Below, one piece after another: positions 48,515 to 60,652 of a stretch of 64,000 nt of DNA. Where the stretch lies: positions 1,860,001 through 1,924,000 of the forward strand of contig JAMSLZ010000003.1 in assembly GCA_026027325.1 (NCBI GenBank), in the 5' to 3' direction. This DNA is from Actinomucor elegans (lineage: Eukaryota > Mucoromycota > Mucoromycetes > Mucorales > Mucoraceae). Numbering within the stretch: position 1 is the first letter of the stretch; every line of letters starts with the position of its first letter. The position numbers and the translations under genes are program-made. Under the pieces are notes generated by a model. It did no database searches. It worked only from the letters and a program-made list of their open reading frames with translations, and was not told the DNA's origin.

Positions 48515-51500
48515 ATGAGTAGTGAATCCGAATTACCCAACTCTTCAGCCCTTAGCCCTAAACAAAAGACGACTTCCAAATCACAGAAAGCTAGCCTTAT
48601 TCGAATCGTAAAGGCACAAGTCACCTTACTTATATCAAACCTCAATAACGATAATTTCACTCGAAAATCTACTGAAATCCATAATGTAAGAATGAAAAAA
48701 AATCTTGGGAATACATTACACATACTAACTTGTATTAGTTGATTGAAACCCATGGACAAGACATTGGCGAACATTTGTTTCGATATCTTTTATCAGACAT
48801 TTACAAACAGCACTTGATTCAAGACGAAAACTCTCCTCAACTTCGATTGCTGAAAGAAAATGCCAAGTTTTCCACAGAAGACAAGAGCAAATCTCAGACA
48901 TTGGTCAGTTTCGCTTTAGCTTTGGAGCAGTTTTGCAAGTCAGAAATTGCTTCCCAGGTTGATCTGTTAGATCTGTTTGATCGACTTGAACTTGACGCGT
49001 TTGACAAACTGATTGTCTGTGTACCTCTATTCTCCGGTGTCAAGCCTGAAATAAGTGAAAAAGGTAAAAAGAATAGTTTAAGGAAGTTAAATGGATATCA
49101 ATGAATTCATATCTTCTTTAGCCAAAATCATATTTGCCTCAACGATTCAAAACGCTTTGCCCGCCATCTCAAATATAAAGTCCATACCAAATGGTGTTTT
49201 ACAATATTTTTACGACTGCCTAGCTCATGTTTTAAGCCAAAATGCTTATCAGTTCGATTACGAAAAATTACAATCATGCATAGAAATAACAGCCAGGTAT
49301 TGCTTGGATAAATCCAATGTCGAAAAGATCCAACGTTTGATCAACTCGAAGCCGAAAAAAGGAAATACTTACAATGATCAGCAGTTCAAACAAAGTATCA
49401 TTGAGATGTACAATAATAATCCCTCTTCAGTGGCACGAATCTTGGATATGACTAAAGAGCTGAATGTAATTTTGTGTTAAGCAATCCAGTAACAAACAGT
49501 AGTGCTAACTGTGATATTGATCATAGGCTTTGCCCGCTATATTAGACTCTTTGCCACCTTTCTTAGCTCTAGACCTTGCGTCTTTGGCTGATTACTGTAA
49601 ACTTATGAATCTAGAAGCATGGTTACGAGAAAACTTGAAGAATATGCAGAATAACGTTGTATTTGCAAGTCAATGTTTGGACTATCTTGGTCAAAAAATT
49701 GCACTAGAATCCCAAAGGCAAGAGGGTAATATTAACAATTTGCCTATTCCTTTATCTTTGGAAACAATAAGTACATTCCTCAAAGTGTTATCTGAAAGGT
49801 AAGTGGCTCAGCTCTTGTTTGATCTTTTTTTTTTTCTAATGATTCATCACTTAGTCCACTTGCTCCGCAGCAAGCTGAGGCTGTAAAAGAAGTTCAAAAC
49901 CGTTGTTTACAGACCTTCCCTAAACTCATGAACGTTAGATCTCAGGCAGTACCAGGTTCTACAGGCGCCGAGGTATCTTTCAAACCTGATGTGGAGGAAG
50001 AGGCCAATCTATACTACGAACGTATCTATAATGGTGAACTTTCCATTGAATCCATGATTGAATTACTACAACGACTCAACAGTTCAAAAGATGCTCGAGA
50101 GCAAGACGTCTTTGCTTGTATGATCCACAATCTCTTTGATGAATACTCGTTCTTTCCCAAGTATCCAGATAAAGAGCTTTCAATTACTAGCATCTTATTT
50201 GGTTCATTGATCCAGCATCGATTAGTATCTTATGTTCCACTGGGAATTGCGCTTCGTTACGTATGGGATGCTTTACGTAATCCCTTAGGTTCCAAAATGT
50301 TCAATTTTGGTGTACAAGCTCTGAAGCAATTTCAGAATCGATTGAGTGAATGGCCTCAGTACTGCTCTCATCTGCTTCAAATTCCCGACTTGGCTCAAGC
50401 ACAGCCGGAACTGGTCGCATTCATTCAAGCTGCCATGAATAGTCATGAAGTACGTGTCAAGCCAGGCGAGGAATTGGACCCCAATGCAAATCAACCACCA
50501 GCTTCAAGTGTACCTTTTACTAGTGTCCATGTCCCTCAACCTCCCTCTGATACCGCCGAAATTACTTACATGGATCCTACAGACAGTATCCAAGACAAGA
50601 TTCTATTCATTATTAATAATGTAGCGCATAATAATATCGATAGCAAGGTAACTGATTTAGCGCAAGTCTTGAAACCTTCTTCATTCAAGTGGTTCAGTCA
50701 TTATTTGGTGGTAAAGCGAGTTTCTTCTGAGCCAAATTATCACGAATTGTACATTCTCGTATTGGATTCCATGAATTCAAAATTGCTCTATGCGCATATG
50801 CTTTCAGAAACCTATGCCAATATCCTGATCTTGTTAAACTCGGAAAAGACTGTATCCAATTCATCAGAACGCGCCTTGCTGAAAAACTTGGGATCATGGC
50901 TGGGAAGAATGACACTGGCAAAGAATAAACCTATTCTGCACAAGCACATTGCGTTCAAGGTAAAGTATCCCTATTAAGGATTATGCTGTGCAACCTTTAA
51001 CATCTATTCGCAGGACTTACTATTAGAAGGCTATGACACTCAACGACTGATTGTAGTGATACCATTTGTATGCAAAGTGTTAGAGCATAGTGCACACAGT
51101 GTTATTTTCAAGCCACCTAATCCCTGGTTAATGGCTATCTTGAAATTGCTTGTAGAGTTGTACGAGTTTGCCGATTTGAAGTTGAATTTGAAGTTTGAAA
51201 TTGAAGTTTTGTGCAAGAGCTTGTCTTTGGAACTAAAAGGTAATTAAACTTATAGAGATATTTTTAGTTCATAAATCACTTAGCGCATTACCTTGGCAGA
51301 TATTGTCCCTACTACTGTATTAAAGACAAGACAACCTCAAAACCAAGTTTCTAAGAATGCTTTTGCTGCTCCTGGTGCTGGTTATCCTGGTAGAGCTTCT
51401 GCTGGCGGCGGTAATCCTTTATTGCAAAACGCTGATGCAGAAACTGGCGTTCCTGGTTTGACTGAAATACCTATTCCAGTGCCTAATCTTGCACCTTACA

Positions 51501-54500
51501 TTGCTTTCAATCCCCAAATTGCCCTGTACTCATCTCAACCTGCAGCCAAACGATTAGTACTCCAGGCATTTACAGAATCCATTCGCGAAATCATTGGTCC
51601 AGTGGTTGAACGTGCCGTTGCTATTGCCGTTGTATCCACGCGTGACTTAGTTTCCAAAGATTTTGTTATGGAAATGGACGAAAACAAGATGAGAAAAGCA
51701 GCTCATATGATGGCACAAAATTTGGCTGCTAGTTTAGCCATGGTCACTAGTAAAGAACCTTTAAGATTAAGCATTGTAGCAAACTTGAGAAGCATTTTCT
51801 TGGCTCATGGATTGAATGATGTAAGTTATACAGGTCTTACGTTATGTCTTATTTTACTGACAGTACTTTTTTTATGAACAGAGCATGGCAGAACAAGCTA
51901 TCATTTTGACAGTTGCAGACAACTTGGACTTGATGTGTGCAGTAATTGAAAAGGCTGCTATGGAAAAGGCAACGATGCAAATTGATGACGACTTAGCTAC
52001 CGCCTTTGCAAATCGAAAGAAGCATCGCGAGCAGCGGCCCAATCAACCTTTTGTTGATATGGACGTTTACAAAATGTCTGGCTTTTCTAATACCTTACCT
52101 CAACTTCTTCGCCCCAAACCAAGTGGATTACAACCTGCTCAACTTAGCGTTTACGAAGACTTTATGCGTATCCCAAGAGCTGTGCCTAACCCTAGTACTG
52201 CTCCTACCAGTGCTGGCCCAATGATTGACCGTATTAGTGGAGGTCGATTGGATCCAGGTTTTAATAATCTTCCCTATGGAATCAATTCACCTGGTGGCAT
52301 GCCTGCTTCTGTTGCCAGATTTGATAATAGTATGCTTATTAGTGGTCAACCTCCATTACAGCAACAAGGGCTCCCAACTGCGCATATGATCCTAGAACGT
52401 TTCGCTCAATATATCACTGAAATCGAAAAGCTAACAAGTCAAAGTAGCGTCAACAGCGTGAATGCTCTCCCGCAGCATAGTAGCATTCGTGATCTTATCC
52501 GCCAAATTCCCATACTCGCGCTTTCAAGCTTTGACAAAGCAGAAGCTGCAAGAACGTTTGCTCAAAAAGTGGTACAATTGCTGTACAAAAGTGAGAAGCA
52601 ATTGACGATAGAAGTCTATGTAGTGCTTCTAGAACATCTTTGCGAAGTATCGCCTAACGTACGGACTTTGGTGACTTCTTGGTTAACACATGCTGACGAT
52701 GAACGAAAATACAATGTACCTGTAACAGTGGCCTTGATTAAGGCTGGTTTGATCAATCTTCCCGAGCAAGACCAGGAATTATCCATTTTGATTGATAGTG
52801 GTCGTATTAGTGCCATTGAGTTTACAGCACGATTGATTCGCGCTTGTCTTTTTGGAGAATATCCTTTAGCTACACGTCATGAATTCATGGCTTCTTTGGA
52901 AGCTCTAAGTGGATTGAGAACAAACCAATTACCAGAATCTGTCCTGTCATTGCTAGAAGACATGCGCAAGGCTCCTAATCCTCAACAACAGCTGCAACAA
53001 CAGCCTATGATTCAAGAAGGTCAACAAGGACAAGATGCAGCGCTTCGTGATCAACTTCAGTTCTTCTTCGCTGAATGGGTACGATTATATCAACATCCTG
53101 CTACAACTGAAAAGACTATGCTTGCGTTTGCTACTCAACTTTCTCAGCACGGTATCTTTAAAGTAGAAGATGTATCATCTTTGTTTTACCGTGTCTGCAT
53201 TGAAGCGTCAGTAGAACATGCTGCCAACTTCAAAGCGATGCCTGGGCAATCACCCAACCTGGCTTACCAACCTATAGATGCTTTATCCAAGTTGATTGTT
53301 TGCTTAATTCAGGTGCCTTTGCTCGAGGGTCAGACAGATCCTTTGGCTCATTTTACGCGTGCATTAACAGTTACTGTCCTATGTATTTCGCATCATCATG
53401 AACTCCGTGGCAAACACTTTAATCAAAGACCCTTTTTACGATTATTCACTTGTATATTATCCGACCTTCATGCTGTGGAACAAAATATTCAATCCATTTA
53501 TGTTCCACTTCTTACTGCTTTAAGCAACACCCTGTACACTTTGCAGCCTTCGCATTTTACTGGCTTTACTTTTGCCTGGCTACAACTCATTTCCCATAGA
53601 TTATTCATGCCCCAACTATTATTAGCCGAAAACCAACAGGTATATTACAAAGAACATATTCTTGATAGGATTAGTTACTAATCAGCTTTTATATAGGGAT
53701 GGCCAACATTTCAAAGACTACTCGTATGTTTGTTTCAATTCCTTGCTCCATATTTGCATAAAGCAGAGCTTCGTGATACTACACGTTTGCTGTATAGAGG
53801 TACTCTTCGTGTCTTGCTGGTATTATTACATGACTTTCCAGAGTTCCTTTGTGACTACCACTATAGCTTGTGTGATGTGATTCCATCGACCTGTATTCAG
53901 ATGCGCAATTTGATCTTGAGCGCCTTCCCTCGCAATATGCGTTTGCCCGATCCTTTTACTCCCAACCTCAAGATTGATCTGCTACCCGAGATTCAATTGT
54001 CGCCTCGTATCTTATCTGACTTTACAATAGTCCTGGAAAACAATGGTTTCAAAAAAGAGTTGGATCAATACCTTGAATTGAATAAGACGGGCAATCATCG
54101 TCTCTTGAAGGATCTTGCCAACAAATTGAAATCTGAAAAGTCTTACAATGTGCCCCTGATGAATGCTCTCGTGCTTTACATTGGTACAACCACCATTACA
54201 AATGGAACGCCCGTACATCAAGGATCTGCAATGGAAATATATCAATACTTGTTATCTGAATTGGATTCAGAAGGTAAGTAATAGCAGTTGTGATTTGAAA
54301 GCTATGGTACTGACAGTTTCTTTGACATAGGCCGTTACTTGTTCTTAAGCGCCATTGCAAACCAACTACGTTATCCAAACAGCCATACGCATTATTTCAG
54401 TTGCGTGCTCTTATATCTCTTTGTTGAAGGCAAAAAGGAAATTGCCAAAGAGCAAATTACGCGCGTATTATTAGAACGACTCATTGTGAATAGACCTCAT

Positions 54501-54700
54501 CCTTGGGGACTCTTGATAACCTTTATTGAATTAATCAAAAACCCTCGCTACAGCTTCTGGAGTCATTCGTTTACTCGCTGTGCGGCTGATATAGAACGAT
54601 TGTTTGAAAGTGTTTCAAGGTAAGATTATGGCAAAAAAAAAAGAGGGAAGCTTACAGGTAAGATATTCACCTTTCAAATAGGTCCATCAATCAAAACTAA
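48515..54700 (+). CDS. not1: CCR4-NOT complex scaffold subunit Not1
   Basis: Central scaffold of the CCR4-NOT deadenylase, which shortens mRNA poly(A) tails and mediates translational repression. Eleven exons: 48515-48685, 48739-49063, 49122-49465, 49527-49798, 49855-50959, 51014-51239, 51300-51820, 51882-53639, 53697-54273, 54331-54619, 54682-54700 (a 19-nt last exon); 1868 aa. All junctions preserve phase. Helical repeats form the N-terminal half, with the HEAT/TTP-binding type region near residues 370-560. The MIF4G-like Caf1-binding domain is about 595-810 ([25 protein letters not shown]). The Caf40-binding region (DUF3819) is about 860-1010 ([32 protein letters not shown]). The C-terminal Not1 superfamily homology domain is about 1500-1860 and ends with [21 protein letters not shown]. 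The protein is shorter than yeast (2108 aa) or human (2376 aa) Not1, mainly before the MIF4G domain. Confidence 0.95.
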
Positions 54701-55630
54701 GATTCTCTGCTCTAAAAGCATTAACACTTGAACCATTATACCTTCTTCTTTACTTTTTCTCTACTACCACTAGTGATTTAGTTGTATTATATTACTTGCT
54801 TGCCGATATATAAATTCCTTTTCCAATTTGATAATAATAATATTGAGTGTATCTAGCTATTCTATAGTTGATTCATGACTTGGTAACTTATTAAAGTGCT
54901 ATATACCAACAGTCTTATTTTACATGTTGGATAGTTCGCTAGAAAAAGAATAGTTTTCTCTATAGTTTACTCGAAAATCATGGCAATACATCCTTTCCTT
55001 ATTGATCTAGACAAGGTTTTGTAATATTAATAAGAAACACCTATGTGGATCTTGTTGCTTTTATATCACTGGAATATGTTAATATACGATTATATATGTG
55101 ATCAGACTATTTATTGAATTATAACTAATACAACTTGATGCATTTGAGGGATATATTGAAGCAGATAAAGTAATATATGTGAAATAAAACATTTGGCTTG
55201 CATGTGAGAACAATATTTAGCAATGGAGTAATCAATTTACATTACTGGGGTACTTTTGTTTGGCGTGGCATTTACGCAAGAGAAAACTGCCAATACCATA
55301 AACAAGCACAATATAACCATTACTTGAAAGGAGATGTTTGTGTCGGTTAATTTGTTAACATCGAAAAGTATAGCTATCAAAACTCCAACTACCTTTACAA
55401 ATAATATTTAAATTATGCTTAATGACAATAGCAATGTTTTTTTATATATATAAATTTGTAGCATGATTATTAAACATACTAATACGAATAGGAGGAGGAA
55501 AACTAATACTTTCGTCAAAAAAAAAGGTACGCAAGCGCAATTCTGGGTTTAGCATTACTTTGCTGATCTCTTGAAGTGCTTCCAATTACTTTTTGAGCAT
55601 ACATATAACTAGTCTGCAATAATAGCTTAG
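54701..55630. other. Intergenic region
   Basis: AT-rich 3' flank of the Not1 gene; no supported gene. Confidence 0.5.
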
Positions 55631-57079
55631 GCTACACGCTGTAGTTGCTATCATACATAGCAGCATTTAACTTGCACATATTGATAAAGCGTCTATTGTG
55701 TGCATTGTTTCTATATCTTGTAAGCGCACAAGGTATGACCATTCCTGAAATATACTGAACGGCACCAAATAAGCATTTCGTGCTACTTTTTATAGAATAT
55801 AATTTATCAGAGCTAGGATCACTGATATATCTTTTATCTGGTAGAGTCAATACTCGAGATGATCCTACTTTATTGACTATTTTTGGTCAGCATTTTGGCA
55901 GTCATATCATCGTTGTCAAGTGTATGATGTCTATATTATTTTTATGAATATTAATTTTAACAAGGTTGTTTATTGATACATCATCCATGTCGGGTTTATC
56001 TTCCTCCATGTGTATGCTACAGTTCTCCATATTTATCTTCTACATTATATTCATCGAATTCGTTCTGGGGGTTGTAGCCAATAAAGTAGCATATTTGGGA
56101 CAATAGGCGGATACACTTGCATGTCATATCCACAGGTACCTTCTTGATTAAATGGCATAAAACTTGCTGCAAACAAGACATACAATTTGGGATAAGCTTG
56201 CAGATAAGTAAATAATGTTATATAGGAACGAATATCGTCTCTTTTCTTTAACAAGTATTCATCAAAAAAAAAACTTTCCTTCATGCCCACTATTGTATTA
56301 AATAACATTATAGTAATAACGGCGGTGATAATCGCGGTTAACAATGTAGCGGCATTTTTTTCATATGGTATATCCATATTGTATATGTAATGGTAATATG
56401 AAGAAACCAACACTAATCACTAGTTTTATACTCATTCAAATTAACTGAGCCACACAAAGCTAAAGACTTATTCTTTGCCTTTATAGCACTGTTACTTGCA
56501 TTATACTCTTTATCGGATTAATGGCGAAGGTTTTCCTTCTTGATTTGAGTTTATATGATGGTAGCAGAAGACGAAATCCGACTGTGTTTGACTAACATTA
56601 AAAGACTCTGGCGAATTATATACATATCCTACTTGGAGTGGGCATACCTCAGAGACTTTATTCAAAAGATTAGGCGAAGCTTTTACATATGTTTGTAGAC
56701 GCATGATCATTCGTTAAATTCGAACAAAACAGTGCCGTTTGTTGCATATATTCAACATTGGGCTAATAGCTAGCTTATATCTCTCTTTTACTAAAACACT
56801 TTAACAATAATACAAGCGCTAGGGTTTTTATTTAATAGTTATTAATGGTAAGGTTTTCTTACGTAAATTGTAAGGAGGAAGAAGTTTGTTTTTCTCGATC
56901 AATGCGTGAAATACTGTAGGGGACATACGTCCATGTACAAGGGACTTTCTGGGATCTTTGATACCAAGAATATCAGTAGTACAGTTACCAGTACGACGAA
57001 GAACAGGATTGCGAATAATTGTCAAGTATCGACCCGTTTCTGCAAATGTTCGTTTTTCCTTGATATTGAATAAAAACAA
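55631..57079 (-). other. Region with several unrecognised minus-strand frames
   Basis: Four minus-strand open frames occur: 55,632-55,850, 56,051-56,413, 56,510-56,710 and 56,828-57,079. The second includes a frame from 56,377 (MDIPYEKNAATLL, 108 aa) with one hydrophobic helix (LLTAIITAVITIMLFNTIVG). The fourth is less AT-biased than its surroundings and is bounded by plausible splice signals (cag/aag before GAAAAACGAAC; gtaagaaa after). Together they could be exons of one gene or pieces of a decayed one. I could not join them into a convincing protein and do not recognise any part. Confidence 0.3.
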
Positions 57080-58163
57080 ATGATAATTATTATATATTAT
57101 TGTCCATTGGATTCGCTTCTTTAACCCAAATTGTTTGATTATTATTAGGCGCTTTTCATGAACTGAAATGGAGTTTTGAAGTGCGGTAATTTGTTTTGAT
57201 GCTTACTGATTTTAAGCATGTTATAAGTGAAGAATATGTGTAGTATAAGAATGATTATAAACAGTGAATCGAATTGATTAGAACTTTTATTTTGAATTAA
57301 GTTGAGTTATTATCTAGCTAGCTTGTATCTCTAGTATTTATACTTTTAAAAGAAATTATATCTTAGTATTAGTATTCCAAAAGCTTAGTGTATATATATA
57401 CATGTCTTTAGCATCCTTGGCTAGTTGATTTAGGCAGCGATCTAAACCTCTGAAGGAAATGACAGGTGGTTAAATGATTTTTAATATATACATGCAAAGT
57501 TTCATAGTGAATTCCACTACACTATTCATATAATTGCTTAGAATTTATTTATCTTATCTCGAAAATATTAATAAGGAATTGTGTATACGACATCCTTACA
57601 AGTAAAACGAGTATGTTTACAACATAATATTCAAAAAATCATACTACTTTTTCTTCTTTATTATATAATTTTTTCAGTCTATAGCAGCCAATAGAGTATG
57701 CCGAATACATATACACATAAAATGATAAATGAAACCCCTTATTGTTTAGCAAAATTAAAAATAAAAGTATATTATCTCAACAGGTGAAAATACTGTATGT
57801 TTGGTCACTGCTAGCGCTTTTTTACTGCTATTTGCACTCATAGACATAAATTTATTAGATATAAAACGCTTTTTTCTTAAGTATTGGCAGAAAATCGAAT
57901 GCTTGTATAGCTTTGTTGGTAATGCATGTACAATTTTATGATTATATGATAATGAAAGTAGTAGACGTCATTTTAAAATTCCGCGAGCAATAAACCAGTG
58001 AGTCCTAATATTGCATAAATCTAAAAACACGTTTATTGTTGATTGGAAAGATAAATTACATGCGCTATAAAAGAAAAGAAAAGTATTACTATAGAGATAC
58101 AGTAGATATAACCACATATATTACAACGTATTTGCTGTAGTTATAAAGGGTCATAATATATCA
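57080..58163. other. Intergenic region
   Basis: AT-rich; nothing supported. The right end is the promoter region of the ATP synthase gene. Confidence 0.5.
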
Positions 58164-58185
58164 CCTTGCAAGTATACCTTGCAAG
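58164..58185. promoter_or_regulatory. Tandem palindromic site upstream of ATP synthase f
   Basis: CCTTGCAAG occurs twice, 13 bp apart, and each copy contains the perfect palindrome CTTGCAAG. The pair lies about 180 bp upstream of the start codon, in otherwise AT-rich sequence. It may bind a dimeric factor; the factor is unknown. Confidence 0.35.
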
Positions 58186-58363
58186 ACCCAAGCGGCCTTT
58201 AGAAAATGCCGGCCAAACTGGTGACGTATTGTAGCCGGAATCGCCTAAAGTCCAATTTTTTTTTTGGAGGTCACCGAGTGTTAAGACCCTGGTGTTTTTT
58301 TACAGAGCCTTTTCTCCTCTTCTTGTTTTTTGTGCCCCACACTTTATCTAAAACCAATTTAAC

Positions 58364-58796
58364 ATGAGTGCCATTTTCCGTCGTGCCTACACCACCAAGA
58401 CTCTTATTCCTCCTAATGTAGCTGCCGCTACCAGACTTTCTGGTTCTGCCAAGGACGGTCAAATCTCCCAATTGGTCAGCTTCTACAAGGTAAAGCATCT
58501 CGAAAATAATGTACCAAGGAACTATCACTTTAACATTATATTATTATAGAAATTGCCCAAGGGTACCGTTGAGGCTGCTAAGCCTTCTGGTCCTTGGGGA
58601 CGTTATAAGGCTCGTTACATTGACGGTGAGAACGCCTCTGTTACTCCTTTGATTCACCTCATCTTTGGTGTCTTTGCTATTGGTTATACTATTGATTACC
58701 ACTTCCACTTGAGTAAGTTTTTGATGACCAAAACGCGTATTTTATATATTAATCAACTGTTTTATAGAGCACCACAAGAACGTTGAACACCATTAA
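58364..58796 (+). CDS. atp17: Mitochondrial F1Fo-ATP synthase subunit f
   Basis: Small Fo stator/dimerisation subunit in the inner mitochondrial membrane. Three exons: 58364-58489, 58550-58712, 58768-58796 (29 nt); 105 aa. The N-terminus is basic and amphipathic (MSAIFRRAYTTKTLIPP), as expected of a mitochondrial presequence. The segment SFYKKLPKG joins exons 1 and 2 and is a hallmark of fungal subunit f. It is followed by WGRYKARYIDGENAS and one membrane helix (HLIFGVFAIGYTIDYHFHL). The C-terminus is His-rich. All junctions are in phase. Assignment is based on these conserved blocks. Confidence 0.9.
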
Positions 58797-59040
58797 ATAG
58801 AGGGAATGATTAAATGTGCTTTATTTTGACCAACAAACCACCACAATCAGCAATAAAAAACCGAAACTTTGTGTATTTATCCCAACAATCCTTTTCTTTT
58901 TGTTTTCTTTGTATTCAATGCGTGTCGAACTCGTTTGAAGGATGGTTTATATAGTCTATCAATAAAACTAGAAGCAATTCTTTTTTGGTTTAAACAAGTT
59001 GTATAACTGCAGTGGATCATATAGTATAAATGAGCATTTA

Positions 59041-60336
59041 TTATAACGAAGTAAGGCTGGTAATGCTGTAATTATCACTACCATTCTCTTCCTCTTCTTC
59101 GCTCTCGTCATCATCTAATAGATTATAGATAATCGAATTACCAGTATCATTTATAGATTCTTCAATATCTTGATTTTCAATTGGAAACATTGCACTACCA
59201 TAATCACGACTTTCATTCATGATAGTTTTTGCTTTTTCTGTCGCGTTGGGGGTTACTCGTTTACTACACAGATCTTGACGAATCAGCCTATAGCCTGTCT
59301 CTGGAACAAGTACTTGCTGCAAGAATTCGAGTGGTAACTGATCTGAAACGAGTTTTCTTTTCAAATAACCAGTGTTTAGGTATAATCTAGTCAAATGTTC
59401 CAATATGATATTAGATCCTTTAGGACCATAATAACCAGGTAGAGTCTTTTCAAATCGATGCATAATACTTGTTGTACTACGTGCTTTGTTCACACCTAAC
59501 TCTTTATACGCTTCCTCTGCAATTTTGCGGTAATCACTCGGTATAGCATTGTGTATAACATCTTTGAGTTCTTCATCAAGACTTTCAATACGTTTTCCAA
59601 GTTTTTCAAACGCGATTTTAGTTGGATAACCCTTCCGAACACCAGCAGGTTTAATCACTAATTCCAGCTTATGCAGTTTACAGAACGCATCCTTTTCTGA
59701 ATTAAGTACAGGACGCTTGTTCACAATGTTCATTGGCCTACTGAAAGAAGAGGATGAATGCTCTTTTTCTCGCTGGCTTTGTTCGTATTTCTTGTCTTTC
59801 TCATGAATTTCAGCCAAAGCCAAATCTATGGATCGCGTCAAAGGTGTCAGATACTCGGAACAAAAAGGACACTGCACTTTATCCGCATCGGATTCGTCTT
59901 CTTCTTTTGCTTGATTGAAGTTCTGAAGGATTTCTTTTGATTTTTCTGCTGAATCAGCCAAGCTATTTGTTTTTTTGGGTATTTTGAGTTTATTGCGAAA
60001 GTCGCCACTATCGTCTATGACTGATTTCCTTGGAGCAAAGATGTTTGGACGCGGTGGCTTTCTGACTTTAGTTGGTAACTTGAATGTATTTTGAAAATCA
60101 TCGTCCTCATCTATTGGATTCTCTTGGAAACTAGCTTTTCTTTTATTATTGGTCTGTCTCAGTTGTTGAGCAGTTGCTGGAAAGACTAGCTCCGTTTGTT
60201 TCTTTTCTGCACGCTTTGGAAGAAAGAAACCATTGGAATCATCTGTCGGAACCACGTAGCCTTTCTTTGGTTTAGAAAATCCGTCATTATGCTTTTGACT
60301 TAACGAGCTGAAAGTGTTAGTCGTCCTTTTATGCAT
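59041..60336 (-). CDS. RTC4-domain protein
   Basis: Single exon, 431 aa, convergent with the ATP synthase gene. The N-terminal half is basic and disordered, with repeated NKLKIPKK- and FKLPTKVRK-like motifs and a CPFC zinc-type motif near residue 155. Residues about 215-350 match the RTC4 domain: CKLHKLELVI, GYPTKIAFEKLGKRIESL, and LPGYYGPKGSNIILEHLTRL. In yeast Rtc4 is a nuclear protein linked genetically to telomere capping; its biochemical role is not settled. The C-terminal tail is acidic (DDDESEEEEENGSDN). Confidence 0.82.
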   Translation of the reverse strand: MHKRTTNTFSSLSQKHNDGFSKPKKGYVVPTDDSNGFFLPKRAEKKQTELVFPATAQQLRQTNNKRKASFQENPIDEDDDFQNTFKLPTKVRKPPRPNIFAPRKSVIDDSGDFRNKLKIPKKTNSLADSAEKSKEILQNFNQAKEEDESDADKVQCPFCSEYLTPLTRSIDLALAEIHEKDKKYEQSQREKEHSSSSFSRPMNIVNKRPVLNSEKDAFCKLHKLELVIKPAGVRKGYPTKIAFEKLGKRIESLDEELKDVIHNAIPSDYRKIAEEAYKELGVNKARSTTSIMHRFEKTLPGYYGPKGSNIILEHLTRLYLNTGYLKRKLVSDQLPLEFLQQVLVPETGYRLIRQDLCSKRVTPNATEKAKTIMNESRDYGSAMFPIENQDIEESINDTGNSIIYNLLDDDESEEEEENGSDNYSITSLTSL

Positions 60337-60652
60337 AACAGTTGAATATTTTTTTTTTATTGGTATGAAGCAAAGTGAAGACTCTTACTATCATTACCGT
60401 TGACAGGCTACAAATATAGCAGTTGATATCTGACTGCTTTTATCATTCATTTACCGCCATCCAATATTGTTTCACTGACGGAATCTAAATGTATAAGATT
60501 ATAAACCAATGAAAATGCAGTTATTTAAACGCTTCCAGTTAAATGACTATGACATAAGCTTTGCAATAAAGCACCGCAGGACATATAAATAGGAAAAGCG
60601 TGCAATTTATAAGTACCCTCTTTTACCTTTACATTTTCTTTTATAATTTATT
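60337..60652. promoter_or_regulatory. Divergent promoter region (RTC4 / 60.65-kb gene)
   Basis: A 316-bp spacer between two outward-reading start codons, so the promoters probably overlap. No specific sites are evident besides AT-rich runs. Confidence 0.5.
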
